A stretch of 64,000 bases of DNA from Odiellus spinosus (lineage: Eukaryota > Arthropoda > Arachnida > Opiliones > Phalangiidae). The position numbers were made by a program, and so were the translations under genes. The stretch is from contig CAWUCO010000219.1 of NCBI GenBank assembly GCA_963920705.1, positions 1,736,001 through 1,800,000 on the forward strand, given 5' to 3'. Position 1 is the first letter of the stretch. Every line of letters begins with the position of its first letter. Under the pieces are notes generated by a model. That model was given only the letters and a program-made list of their open reading frames with translations, was not told the DNA's origin and did not search any database. Of this stretch, positions 1 through 13,059 are shown piece by piece.

Positions 1-1421
1 GGATCTAAACTAGGGAATTTTAGAATCTCTACTTTGGAAATTTTTGAATCTCTACTTGGGAAATTTTACGATCTATACTTGGGAAATTTTTCGATCTATA
101 CTTCTGAAATTTTTCGATCTATACTTGGGAAATTTTTCGATCTATACTTGGGAAATTTTTGGATCTATACTTTGGAAATTTTTGGATCTCTACTTGGGAA
201 ATTTTTGAATCTCTACTTGGGAAATTTTTGAATCTCTACTTGGAAATTTTTGAATCTCTACTTGGGAAATTTTTGAATCTCTACTTGGGAAATTTTTGAA
301 TCTCTACTTGGGAAATTTTTGAATCTCTACTTGGGAAATTTTTGAATCTCTACTTGGGAAATTTTTGAATCTCTTCTTGGGAAATTTTTGAATCTCTACT
401 TTGTAAATTTTTGAATCTCTACTTGGGAAATTTTACGATCTATACTTGGGAAATTTTTCGATCTATACTTGGGAAATTTTTGGATCTATACTTGGGAAAT
501 TTTTGGATATATACTTGGGTAATTTTTGGATCTATACTTTGGAAATTTTTGAATCTATACTTTGGAAATTTTTGGATCTATTCTTGGGAAATTTTTGGAT
601 CTATACTTGGGAAATTTTGGATCTAAACTAGGAAATTTTTGAATCTCTACTTGGGAAATTTTACGATCTATACTTGGGAAATTTTTCGATCTATACTTGG
701 GAAATTTTTCGATCTATACTTGGGAAATTTTTGGATCTATACTTGGTAAATTTTTGAATCTCTACTTGGGAAATTTTTGAATCTCTACTTGGAAAATTTT
801 TGAATCTCTACTTGGGAAATTTTTGAATCTCTACTTGGGAAATTTTTGAATCTCTTCTTGGGAAATTTTTGAATCTCTACTTTGTAAATTTTTGAATCTC
901 TACTTGGGAAATTTTACGATCTATACTTGGGAATTTTTTCGATCTATACTTGGGAAATTTTTCGATCTATACTTGGGAAATTTTTCGATCTATACTTGGG
1001 AAATTTTTGGATCTATACTTGGGAAATTTTTGAATCTCTACTTGGGAAATTTTTGAATCTCTACTTGGGAAATTTTCGAATCTCTACTTGGGAAATTTTT
1101 GAATCTCTACTTGGGAAATTTTTGGATCTATACTTGGGAAATTTTTGAATCTATACTTGGGAAATTTTTGGATCTATACTTGGGAAATTTTTGGATCTAT
1201 ACTCGGGAAATTTTGGATCTATTCTTGGGAAATTTTTCGATCTATTCTTGGGAAATTTTTGGATCTATACTTGGGAAATTTTTGGATCTATACTTGGGAA
1301 ATTTTTGGATCTATACTTGGGTAATTTTTGGATCTATACTTTGGAAATTTTTGAATCTATACTTTGGAAATTTTTGGATCTATTCTTGGGAAATTTTTGG
1401 ATCTTTACTTGGGAAATTTTT

Positions 1422-1443
1422 GGATCTAAACTAGGGAATTTTT
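1422..1443 (+). repeat. Representative 22-bp CTAAACTAG marker monomer
   Basis: It reads GGATCTAAACTAGGG then AATTTTT, differing from the GG-type monomer by two substitutions and loss of one A. I located 46 copies, all in family A, from 1 to 42,022, usually followed by two GA-type monomers and then a TTTTACG monomer. Subtypes are ACTAGGAAAT (619, 19,285, 27,950), ACTAGAGAAT (2,448, 21,091, 30,192) and TTTTAGAATC after the marker (1, 7,516, 13,682, 14,876, 15,543, 16,737, 17,404, 18,667, 24,780, 27,331). Confidence 0.92.
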
Positions 1444-1959
1444 GAATCTCTACTTTGGAAATTTTTGAATCTCTACTTGGGAAATTTTACGATCTATACT
1501 TGGGAAATTTTTCGATCTATACTTGGGAAATTTTTCGATCTATACTTGGGAAATTTTTCGATCTATACTTGGGAAATTTTTCGATCTATACTTGGGAAAT
1601 TTTTCGATCTATACTTGGGAAATTTTTCGATCTATACTTGGGAAATTTTTCGATCTATACATGCGAAATTTTTCGATCTATACTTGGGAAATTTTTCGAT
1701 CTATACATGGGAAATTTTTCGATCTATACTTGGTAAATTTTTCGATCTATACTTGGGAAATTTTTCGATCTATACTTGGGAAATTTTTCGATCTATTCTT
1801 GGGAAATTTTTCGATCTATTCTTGGGAAATTTTTCGATCTATTCTTGGGAAATTTTTGGATCTATACTTGGGAAATTTTTGGATCTATACTTGGGAAATT
1901 TTTGGATCTATACTTGGGTAATTTTTCGATCTGTACTTGGGCAATTTTTCGATCTGTAC

Positions 1960-1974
1960 TTGGGAAATCTCTAC
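1960..1974 (+). repeat. Truncated 15-bp monomer TTGGGAAATCTCTAC
   Basis: Eight bases between two AAT triplets of a GA-type monomer are missing, consistent with a deletion between short direct repeats. The same form occurs at 6,937, 20,626, 24,201, 29,291, 33,371, 34,350 and 37,741, each after ATCTGTAC monomers. The spacings agree with the HOR offsets (18,666, 17,264, 979), so this was one event spread by block duplication. Confidence 0.9.
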
Positions 1975-3547
1975 TTGGGAAATTTTTGAATCTCTACTTG
2001 GAAAATTTTTGAATCTCTACTTGGGAAATTTTTGAATCTCTACTTGGGAAATTTTTGAATCTCTACTTGGGAAATTTTTGAATCTCTACTTGGGAAATTT
2101 TTGAATCTCTACTTGGGAAATTTTTGAATCTCTACTTGGGAAATTTTTGGATCTATACTTGGGAAATTTTTGGATCTATACTTGGGAAATTTTTGGATCT
2201 ATACTTGGGAAATTTTTGGATCTATACTCGGGAAATTTTTATATCTATTCTTGGGAAATTTTTCGATCTATTCTTGGGAAATTTTTGGATCTATACTTGG
2301 GAAATTTTTGGATCTATACTTGGGAAATTTTTGGATATATACTTGTGTAATTTTTGGATCTATACTTTGGAAATTTTTGAATCTATACTTTGGAAATTTT
2401 TGGATCTATTCTTGGGAAATTTTTGGATCTATACTTGGGAAATTTTTGGATCTAAACTAGAGAATTTTTGAATCTCTACTTTGGAAATTTTTGAATCTCT
2501 ACTTGGGAAATTTTACGATCTATACTTGGGAAATTTTTCGATCTATACTTGGGAAATTTTTCGATCTATACTTGGGAAATTTTTCGATCTATACTTGGGA
2601 AATTTTTCGATCTATACTTGGGAAATTTTTCGATCTATACTTGGGAAATTTTTCTATCTATACTTGGGAAATTTTTCGATCTATACATGCGAAATTTTTC
2701 GATCTATACTTGGGAAATTTTTCGATCTATACATGGGAAATTTTTCGATCTATACTTGGTAAATTTTTTGATCTATACTTGGGAAATTTTTCGATCTATA
2801 CTTGGGAAATTTTTCGATCTATTCTTGGGAAATTTTTCGATCTATTCTTGGGAAATTTTTGGATCTATACTTGGGAAATTTTTGGATCTATACTTGGGAA
2901 ATTTTGGGATATATACTTGTGTAATTTTTGGATCTATACTTTGGAAATTTTTGAATCTATACTTTGGAAATTTTTGGATCTATTCTTGGGAAATTTTTGG
3001 ATCTATACTTGGGAAATTTTTGGATCTAAACTAGGGAATTTTTGAATCTCTACTTTGGAAATTTTTGAATCTCTACTTGGGAAATTTTACGATCTATACT
3101 TGGGAAATTTTTCGATCTATACTTGGGAAATTTTTCGATCTATACTTGGGAAATTTTTCGATCTATACTTGGGAAATTTTTCGATCTATACTTGGGAAAT
3201 TTTTGGATCTCTACTTGGGAAATTTTTGAATCTCTACTTGGGAAATTTTTGAATCTCTACTTGGGAAATTTTTGAATCTCTACTTGGGAAATTTTTGAAT
3301 CTCTACTTGGGAAATTTTTGAGTCTCTACTTGGGAAATTTTTGAATCTCTACTTGGGAAATTTTTGAATCTCTACTTGTGAAATTTTTGAATCTCTACTT
3401 GGGAAATTTTTGAATCTCTACTTGTGAAATTTTTGAATCTCTACTTGGGAAATTTTTGAATCTCTACTTTTTAAATTTTTGAATCTCTACTTGGGAAATT
3501 TTTGAATCTCTACTTGGGAAATTTTTGGATCTATACTTGGGAAATTT

Positions 3548-4237
3548 TTGGATCTATACTTGGGAAATTTTTCGATCTATACTTGGGAAATTTTTCGATC
3601 TATACTTGGGAAATTTTTCGATCTATACTTGGGAAATTTTTCGATCTATACTTGGGAAATTTTTCTATCTATACTTGGGAAATTTTTCGATCTATACATG
3701 CGAAATTTTTCGATCTATACTTGGGAAATTTTTCGATCTATACATGGGAAATTTTTCGATCTATACTTGGTAAATTTTTTGATCTATACTTGGGAAATTT
3801 TTCGATCTATACTTGGGAAATTTTTCGATCTATTCTTGGGAAATTTTTCGATCTATTCTTGGGAAATTTTTCGATCTATACTTGGGAAATTTTTCGATCT
3901 ATACTTGGGAAATTTTTCGATCTATACTTGGGAAATTTTTCGATCTATACTTGGGAAATTTTTCGATCTATACTTGGGAAATTTTTCGATCTATACTTGG
4001 GAAATTTTTCTATCTATACTTGGGAAATTTTTCGATCTATACATGCGAAATTTTTCGATCTATACTTGGGAAATTTTTCGATCTATACATGGGAAATTTT
4101 TCGATCTATACTTGGTAAATTTTTTGATCTATACTTGGGAAATTTTTCGATCTATACTTGGGAAATTTTTCGATCTATTCTTGGGAAATTTTTCGATCTA
4201 TTCTTGGGAAATTTTTGGATCTATACTTGGGAAATTT
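3548..4237 (+). repeat. 345-bp (15-monomer) tandem duplication private to copy 1
   Basis: The rare ACATGCG variant monomer occurs at 3,696 and again at 4,041, exactly 345 bp (15 x 23) apart, and the surrounding variant order is the same in both. It lies in the 1,356-bp marker interval 3,022-4,377. Copies 2 and 3 have no interval of that length in the matching place (551 or 574 bp, then 782 bp). This is a local expansion after the copies separated, or a contraction in the others. Confidence 0.8.
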
Positions 4238-5159
4238 TTGGATCTATACTTGGGAAATTTTGGGATATATACTTGTGTAATTTTTGGATCTATACTTTGG
4301 AAATTTTTGAATCTATACTTTGGAAATTTTTGGATCTATTCTTGGGAAATTTTTGGATCTATACTTGGGAAATTTTTGGATCTAAACTAGGGAATTTTTG
4401 AATCTCTACTTTGGAAATTTTTGAATCTCTACTTGGGAAATTTTACGATCTATACTTGGGAAATTTTTCGATCTATACTTGGGAAATTTTTCGATCTATA
4501 CTTGGGAAATTTTTCGATCTATACTTGGGAAATTTTTCGATCTATACTTGGGAAATTTTTGGATCTCTACTTGGGAAATTTTTGAATCTCTACTTGGGAA
4601 ATTTTTGAATCTCTACTTGGGAAATTTTTGAATCTCTACTTGGGAAATTTTTGAATCTCTACTTGGGAAATTTTTGAGTCTCTACTTGGGAAATTTTTGA
4701 ATCTCTACTTGGGAAATTTTTGAATCTCTACTTGTGAAATTTTTGAATCTCTACTTGGGAAATTTTTGAATCTCTACTTGTGAAATTTTTGAATCTCTAC
4801 TTGGGAAATTTTTGAATCTCTACTTTTTAAATTTTTGAATCTCTACTTGGGAAATTTTTGAATCTCTACTTGGGAAATTTTTGGATCTATACTTGGGAAA
4901 TTTTTGGATCTATACTTGGGAAATTTTTGGATCTTTTACTCGGGAAATTTTTGGATCTATTCTTGGGAAATTTTTCGATCTATTCTTGGGAAATTTTTGG
5001 ATCTATACTTGGGAAATTTTTGGATCTATACTTGGGAAATTTTTGGATCTATACTTGGGTAATTTTTGGATCTATACTTTGGAAATTTTTGAATCTATAC
5101 TTTGGAAATTTTTGGATCTATTCTTGGGAAATTTTTGGATCTATACTTGGGAAATTTTT

Positions 5160-6421
5160 GGATCTAAACTAGGGAATTTTTGAATCTCTACTTTGGAAAT
5201 TTTTGAATCTCTACTTGGGAAATTTTACGATCTATACTTGGGAAATTTTTCGATCTATACTTGGGAAATTTTTCGATCTATACTTGGGAAATTTTTGGAT
5301 CTATACTTGGGAAATTTTTGGATCTCTACTTGGGAAATTTTTGAATCTCTACTTGTGAAATTTTTGAATCTCTACTTGGGAAATTTTTGAATCTCTACTT
5401 GTGAAATTTTTGAATCTCTACTTGGGAAATTTTTGAATCTCTACTTTTTAAATTTTTGAATCTCTACTTGGGAAATTTTTGAATCTCTACTTGGGAAATT
5501 TTTGGATCTATACTTGGGAAATTTTTGGATCTATACTTGGGAAATTTTTGGATCTATACTCGGGAAATTTTTGGATCTATTCTTGGGAAATTTTTCGATC
5601 TATTCTTGGGAAATTTTTGGATCTATACTTGGGAAATTTTTGGATCTATACTTGGGAAATTTTTGGATCTATACTTGGGTAATTTTTGGATCTATACTTT
5701 GGAAATTTTTGAATCTATACTTTGGAAATTTTTGGATCTATTCTTGGGAAATTTTTGGATCTATACTTGGGAAATTTTTGGATCTAAACTAGGGAATTTT
5801 TGAATCTCTACTTTGGAAATTTTTGAATCTCTACTTGGGAAATTTTACGATCTATACTTGGGAAATTTTTCGATCTATACTTGGGAAATTTTTCGATCTA
5901 TACTTGGGAAATTTTTGGATCTATACTTGGGAAATTTTTGGATCTCTACTTGGGAAATTTTTGAATCTCAACTTGGGAAATTTTTGAATCTCTACTTGGG
6001 AAATTTTTGAATCTCTACTTGGGAAATTTTTGAATCTCTACTTGGGAAATTTTTGAATCTCTACTTGGGAAATTTTTGAATCTCTACTTGGGAAATTTTT
6101 GAATCTCTACTTGGGAAATTTTTGGATCTATACTTGGGAAATTTTTGAATCTATACTTGGGAAATTTTTGGATCTATACTTGGGAAATTTTTGGATCTAT
6201 ACTCGGGAAATTTTTGGATCTATTCTTGGGAAATTTTTCGATCTATTCTTGGGAAATTTTTTATCTATACTTGGGAAATTTTTGGATCTATACTTGGGAA
6301 ATTTTTGGATCTATACTTGGGTAATTTTTGGATCTATACTTTGGAAATTTTTGAATCTATACTTTGGAAATTTTTGGATCTATTCTTGGGAAATTTTTGG
6401 ATCTATACTTGGGAAATTTTT
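5160..6421 (+). repeat. Pair of ~620/642-bp HOR blocks
   Basis: Marker intervals 5,160-5,779 (620 bp) and 5,780-6,421 (642 bp) have the same variant order: marker, GA monomers, TTTTACG monomer, CG run, GG pair, GA run, GG monomers, one CTCGGG monomer, TATTC pair, GG monomers, GGGTAATTTTT monomer. The second has an internal short join (GGGAAATTTTTTATC near 6,253) in place of part of the TATTC section. Equivalent pairs lie at 22,424-23,685, 31,548-32,809 and, modified, 35,184-36,376. Confidence 0.85.
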
Positions 6422-9400
6422 GGATCTAAACTAGGGAATTTTTGAATCTCTACTTGGGAAATTTTACGATCTATACTTGGGAAATTTTTCGATCTATACT
6501 TGGGAAATTTTTCGATCTATACTAGGGAAATTTTTCGATCTATACTTGGGAAATTTTTCGATCTATACTTGGGAAATTTTTCGATCTATACTTGGGAAAT
6601 TTTTCGATCTATACTTGGGAAATTTTTCGATCTATACATGCGAAATTTTTCGATCTATACTTGGGAAATTTTTCGATCTATACATGGGAAATTTTTCGAT
6701 CTATACTTGGTAAATTTTTCGATCTATACTTGGGAAATTTTTCGATCTATACTTGGGAAATTTTTCGATCTATTCCTGGGAAATTTTTCGATCTATTCTT
6801 GGGAAATTTTTCGATCTATTCTTGGGAAATTTTTGGATCTATACTTGGGAAATTTTTGGATCTATACTTGGGAAATTTTTGGATCTATACTTGGGTAATT
6901 TTTCGATCTGTACTTGGGCAATTTTTCGATCTGTACTTGGGAAATCTCTACTTGGGAAATTTTTGAATCTCTACTTGGAAAATTTTTGAATCTCTACTTG
7001 GGAAATTTTTGAATCTCTACTTGGGAAATTTTTGAATCTCTACTTGGGAAATTTTTGAATCTCTACTTGGTAAATTTTTGAATCTCTACTTGGGAAATTT
7101 TTGAATCTCTACTTGGGAAATTTTTGGATCTATACTTGGGAAATTTTTGGATCTATACTTGGGAAATTTTTGGATCTATTCTTGGGAAATTTTTGGATCT
7201 ATACTTGGGAAATTTTTGGATCTAAACTAGGGAATTTTTGAATCTCTACTTTGGAAATTTTTGAATCTCTACTTGGGAAATTTTACGATCTATACTTGGG
7301 AAATTTTTCGATCTATACTTGGGAAATTTTTCGATCTATACTTGGGAAATTTTTCGATCTATACTTGGGAAATTTTTCGATCTATACTTGGGAAATTTTT
7401 CGATCTATACTTGGGAAATTTTTCGATCTATACTTGGGAAATTTTTCGATCTATACTTGGGAAATTTTTCGATCTATACTTGGGAAATTTTTGGATCTAT
7501 ACTTGGGAAATTTTTGGATCTAAACTAGGGAATTTTAGAATCTCTACTTTGGAAATTTTTGAATCTCTACTTGGGAAATTTTACGATCTATACTTGGGAA
7601 ATTTTTCGATCTATACTTGGGAAATTTTTCGATCTATACTTGGGAAATTTTTGGATCTATACTTGGGAAATTTTTGGATCTCTACTTGGGAAATTTTTGA
7701 ATCTCTACTTGGGAAATTTTTGAATCTCTACTTGGGAAATTTTTGAATCTCTACTTGGGAAATTTTTGAATCTCTACTTGGGAAATTTTTGAATCTCTAC
7801 TTGGGAAATTTTTGAATCTCTACTTGGGAAATTTTTGAATCTCTACTTGGGAAATTTTTGAATCTCTTCTTGGGAAATTTTTGAATCTCTACTTTGTAAA
7901 TTTTTGAATCTCTACTTGGGAAATTTTACGATCTATACTTGGGAAATTTTTCGATCTATGCTTGGGAAATTTTTCGATCTATACTTGGGAAATTTTTGGA
8001 TCTATACTTGGGAAATTTTTGGATATATACTTGGGTAATTTTTGGATCTATACTTTGGAAATTTTTGAATCTATACTTTGGAAATTTTTGGATCTATTCT
8101 TGGGAAATTTTTGGATCTATACTTGGGAAATTTTTGGATCTAAACTAGGGAATTTTTGAATCTCTACTTTGGAAATTTTTGAATCTCTACTTGGGAAATT
8201 TTTCGATCTATACTTGGGAAATTTTTCGATCTATACTTGCGAAATTTTTCGATCTATACTTGGGAAATTTTTCGATCTATACTTGGGAAATTTTTCGATC
8301 TATACTTGGGAAATTTTTCGATCTATACTTGGGCAATTTTTCGATCTGTACTTGGGAAATTTTTCGATCTATACTTGGAAAATTTTTCGATCTATACTTG
8401 GGAAATTTTTGGATCTATACTTGGTAAATTTTTGAATCTCTACTTGGGAAATTTTTGAGTCTCTACTTGGGAAATTTTTGAATCTCTACTTTGGAAATTT
8501 TTGAATCTCTACTTGGGAAATTTTACGATCTATACTTGGGAAATTTTTCAATCTATACTTGGGAAATTTTTCGATCTATACTTGGGAAATTTTTCAATAT
8601 ATATTTGGGAAATTTTTCGATCTATACTTGGGAAATTTTTCGATCTATACTTGGAAATTTTTGGATCTATACTTGGGAAATTTTTGAATCTCTACTTGGG
8701 AAATTTTTGAATCTCTACTTGGGAAATTTTTGAATCTCTACTTGGGAAATTTTTGAATCTCTACTTGGGAAATTTTTGAATCTCTACTTGGGAAATTTTT
8801 GAATCTCTACTTGGGAAATTTTTGAATCTCTACTTGGGAAATTTTTGAATCTCTACTTGGGAAATTTTTGGATCTATACTTGGGAAATTTTTGGATATAT
8901 ACTTGGGAAATTTTTGTATCTATACTTGGGAAATTTTCTGATCTATACTCGGGAAATTTTTGGATCTATTCTTGGGTAATTTTTCGATCTATTCTTGGGA
9001 AATTTTTGGATCTATACTTGGGAAATTTTTGGATCTATACTTGGGAAATTTTTGGATCTATACTTGGGTAATTTTTGGATCTATACTTTGGAAATTTTTG
9101 AATCTATACTTTGGAAATTTTTGGATCTATTCTTGGGAAATTTTTGGATCTATACTTGGGAAATTTTTGGATCTAAACTAGGGAATTTTTGAATCTCTAC
9201 TTTGGAAATTTTTGAATCTCTACTTGGGAAATTTTACGATCTATACTTGGGAAATTTTTCGATCTATACTTGGGAAATTTTTCGATCTATACTTGGGAAA
9301 TTTTTCGATCTATACTTGGGAAATTTTTGAATATCTACTTGGGAAATTTTTGAATCTCTACTTGGAAAATTTTTGAATCTCTACTTGGGAAATTTTTGAA

Positions 9401-9683
9401 TCTCTTCTTGGGAAATTTTTGAATCTCTACTTTGGAAATTTTTCGATCTATACTTGGGAAATTTTTCGATCTATACTTGGGAAATTTTTCGATCTATACT
9501 TGGGAAATTTTTCGATCTATACTTGCGAAATTTTTCGATCTATACTTGGGAAATTTTTCGATCTATACTTGGGAAATTTTTCGATCTATACCTGGGAAAT
9601 TTTTCGATCTATACTTAGGAAATTTTTGGATCTATACTTGTGAAATTTTTGAATCTCTACTTGGGAAATTTTTGAATCTCTAC

Positions 9684-9711
9684 TTGGAAAATTTTTGAAT
9701 CTCTACTATAC
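9684..9711 (+). repeat. 28-bp monomer formed by an out-of-register join
   Basis: After GAATCTCTAC the sequence continues TATAC before the next TTGGG, so this monomer carries five extra bases. The simplest reading is a crossover between the CTCTAC end of one monomer and the CTATAC end of another, displaced by five bases. I found no second copy of this join. Confidence 0.75.
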
Positions 9712-12252
9712 TTGGGAAATTTTTCGATCTATACTTGGGAAATTTTTCGATCTATTCTTGGGAAATTTTTCGATCTATACTTGGGAAATTTTTCGATCTA
9801 TACTTGGGCAATTTTTCGATCTGTACTTGGGAAATTTTTCGATCTGTACTTGGGAAATTTTTTGATCTATACTTGGAAAATTTTTCGATCTATACTTGGG
9901 AAATTTTTCGATCTATACTTGGGAAATTTTTGAATCTCTACTTGGGAAATTTTTGAATCTCTACTTGGGAAATTTTTGAATCTCTACTTGGGAAATTTTT
10001 GAATGTCTACTTGGGAAATTTTTGAATCTCTACTTGGGAAATTTTTGGATCTATACTTGGGAAATTTTTGATTCTCTACTTTGGAAATTTTTGAATTTCT
10101 ACTTGGGAAATTTTTCGATCTATACTTGGGAAATTTTTCGATCTATACTTGGGAAATTTTTCGATCTATACTTGGGAAATTTTTCGATCTATACTTGGGA
10201 AATTTTTCGATCTATTCTTGGGAAATTTTTCGATCTATACTTGGGAAATTTTTGAATCTCTACTTGGGAAATTTTTGAATCTCTACTTGGAAAATTTTTG
10301 AATCTCTACTTGGGAAATTTTTGAATCTCTTCTTGGGAAATTTTTGAATCTCTAATTGGAAATTTTTGAATCTCTACTTGGGAAATTTTTCGATCTATAC
10401 TTGGGAAATTTTTCGATCTATACTTGCGAAATTTTTCGATCTATACTTGGGAAATTTTTCGATCTATACTTGGGAAATTTTTCGATCTATACTTGGGAAA
10501 TTTTTCGATCTATACTTGGGCAATTTTTCGATCTGTACTTGTAAAATTTTTCGATCTGTACTTGGGAAATTTTTCGATCTATACTTGGAAAATTTTTCTA
10601 TCTATACTTGGGAAATTTTTCGATCTATACTTGGGAAATTTTTCGATCTATACTTGCGAAATATTTTAATCTATACTTGGGAAATTTTTCGATCTATACT
10701 TGGGAAATTTTTCGATCTATACTTGGGAAATTTTTCGATCTATACTTGGGAAATTTTTCGATCTATTCTTGGGAAATTTTTCGATCTATACTTGGGAAAT
10801 TTTTCGATCTATTCTTGGGAAATTTTTTGATCTGTACTTGGGCAATTTTTCGATCTGTACTGGGGAAATTTTTCGATCTATACTTGGAAAATTTTTCGAT
10901 CTATACTTGGGAAATTTTTCGATCTATACTTGGGAAATTTTTGGATCTATACTTGGTAAATTTTTGAATCTCTACTTGGGAAATTTTTGAATCTCTACTT
11001 GGGAAATTTTTGAATCTTTACTTGGGAAATTTTTGAATCTCTTCTTGGGAAATTTTTGAATCTCTACTTTGGAAATTTTTGAATCTCTACTTGGGAAATT
11101 TTACTATCTATACTTGGGAAATTTTTCGATCTATACTTGGGAAATTTTTCGATCTATACTTGGGAAATTTTTCGATCTATACTTGGGAAATTTTTCGATC
11201 TATACTTGGGAAATTTTTCGATCTATACTTGGGAAATTTTTGGATTTATACTTGGGAAATTTTTCGATCTATACTTGGGAAATTTTTCGATCTATACTTG
11301 GGCAATTTTTCGATCTGTACTTGGGCAATTTTTCGATCTGTACTTGGGAAATTTTTCGATCTATACTTGGAAAATTTTTCGATCTATACTTGGGAAATTT
11401 TTGGATCTATACTTGGTAAATTTTTGAATCTCTACTTGGGAAATTTTTGAGCCTCTACTTGGGAAATTTTTGAATCTCTACTTTGGAAATTTTTGAATCT
11501 CTACTTGGGAAATTTTACGATCTATACTTGGGAAATTTTTCGATCTATACTTGGGAAATTTTTCGATCTATACTTGGGAAATTTTTCGACCTATACTTGG
11601 GAAATTTTTCAATCTATACTTGGGAAATTTTTCGATCTATACTTGGGAAATTTTTCGATCTATACTTGGGAAATTTTTGGATCTATACTTGGGAAATTTT
11701 TGGATCTCTACTTGGGAAATTTTTGAATCTCTACTTTTGAAATTTTTGAATCTCTACTTGGGAAATTTTTGAATCTCTACTTGGGAAATTTTTGAATCTC
11801 TACTTGGGAAATTTTTGAATCTCTACTTGGGAAATTTTTGAATCTCTACTTGGGAAATTTTTGGATCTATACTTGGGAAATTTTTGGATCTATACTTGGG
11901 AAATTTTTGGATCTATACTTGGGAAATTTTTGGATCTATACTCGGGAAATTTTTGGATCTATTCTTGGGAAATTTTTCGATCTATTCTTGGGAAATTTTT
12001 GGATCTATACTTGCGAAATATTTTTATCTATACTTGGGAAATTTTTCGATCTATACTTGGGAAATCTTTCGATCTATACTTGGGAAATTTTTCGATCTAT
12101 ACTTGGGAAATTTTTCGATCTATACTTGGGAAATTTTTCGATCTATTCTTGGGAAATTTTTCGATCTATACTTGGGAAATTTTTCGATCTATACTTGGGA
12201 AATTTTTCGATCTATACTTGGGAAATTTTTCGATCTATACTTGCGAAATTTT

Positions 12253-12806
12253 TGGATCTATACTCGGGAAATTTTTGGATCTATTCTTGGGAATTTTTTC
12301 GATATATACTTGCGAAATTTTTCGATCTATACTTGGGAAAATTTTTGGATCTATACTTGGGAAATTTTTCGATCTATACTTGCGAAATTTTTCGATCTAT
12401 ACTTGGGAAATTTTTCGATCTATACTTGGGAAATTTTTCGATCTATACCTGGGAAATTTTTCGATCTATACTTGGGAAATTTTTCGATCTATACTTGGGA
12501 AATTTTTCGATCTATACTTGCGAAATTTTTGGATCTATACTCGGGAAATTTTTGGATCTATTCTTGGGAATTTTTTCGATATATACTTGCGAAATTTTTC
12601 GATCTATACTTGGGAAAATTTTTGGATCTATACTTGGGAAATTTTTCGATCTATACTTGCGAAATTTTTCGATCTATACTTGGGAAATTTTTCGATCTAT
12701 ACTTGGGAAATTTTTGAATCTCTACTTGGAAAATTTTTGAATCTCTACTTGGGAAATTTTTGAATCTCTTCTTGGGAAATTTTTGAATCTCTACTTTGGA
12801 AATTTT
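12253..12806 (+). repeat. 277-bp duplicated block
   Basis: A block with a CTCGGG monomer, a GGGAATTTTTTCGATATATAC monomer (split here as GGGAATTTTTTCG + ATATATAC) and a GGGAAAATTTTTGG monomer occurs twice. The CTCGGG motifs are at 12,263 and 12,540, 277 bp apart. That is twelve monomers plus the extra A of the GGGAAAA variant. The repeat edges are approximate. Confidence 0.75.
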
Positions 12807-13059
12807 TGAATCTCTACTTGGGAAATTTTACGATCTATACTTGGAAAATTTTTCGATCTATACTCGGGAAATTTTTCGATCTATACTTGGGAAATTTTTG
12901 GATCTATACTTGGTAAATTTTTGAATCTCTACTTGGGAAATTTTTGAATCTCTACTTGGAAAATTTTTGAATCTCTACTTGGGAAATTTTTGAATCTCTA
13001 CTTGGAAATTTTTGAATCTCTTCTTGGGAAATTTTTGAATCTCTACTTTATAAATTTTT

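Larger units (their letters stand above)
1..8480 (+). repeat. Mega-HOR unit, copy 1 (left part, starts at or before window edge)
   Basis: CTAAACTAG marker monomers start at 1, 619, 1422, 2448, 3022, 4378, 5160, 5780, 6422, 7218, 7516 and 8136, giving spacings 618, 803, 1026, 574, 1356, 782, 620, 642, 796, 298, 620. The same series recurs from 18,667, and marker subtypes match one for one: TTTTAGAATC after the marker at 1 and 7516, the short ACTAGGAAAT form at 619, the ACTAGAGAAT form at 2448. Homology to copy 2 continues to about 8,480, with seven monomers (161 bp) present here and absent there. Confidence 0.9.

Noticed and set aside
3502..4401. 299-codon forward open frame, with a 280-codon one overlapping it
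   Set aside because: The length comes from the 345-bp local duplication of stop-free CG-type monomers; the equivalent places in the other mega-copies have only short frames.
11838..12763. Overlapping 277-300-codon open frames in all three forward frames
   Set aside because: They are the same cyclic 23-residue translation of stop-free monomers in three frames, begin and end where variant monomers supply starts or stops, and duplicate whenever the DNA block duplicates. Not genes.
12850..12880. CENP-B-box-like match (TTCG followed by A and CGGG)
   Set aside because: TTCGATCTATACTCGGG has the right parts, but CGGG is two bases too far from TTCG compared with the TTCGNNNNANNCGGG core, and CTCGGG monomers are rare. 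Not a credible box.
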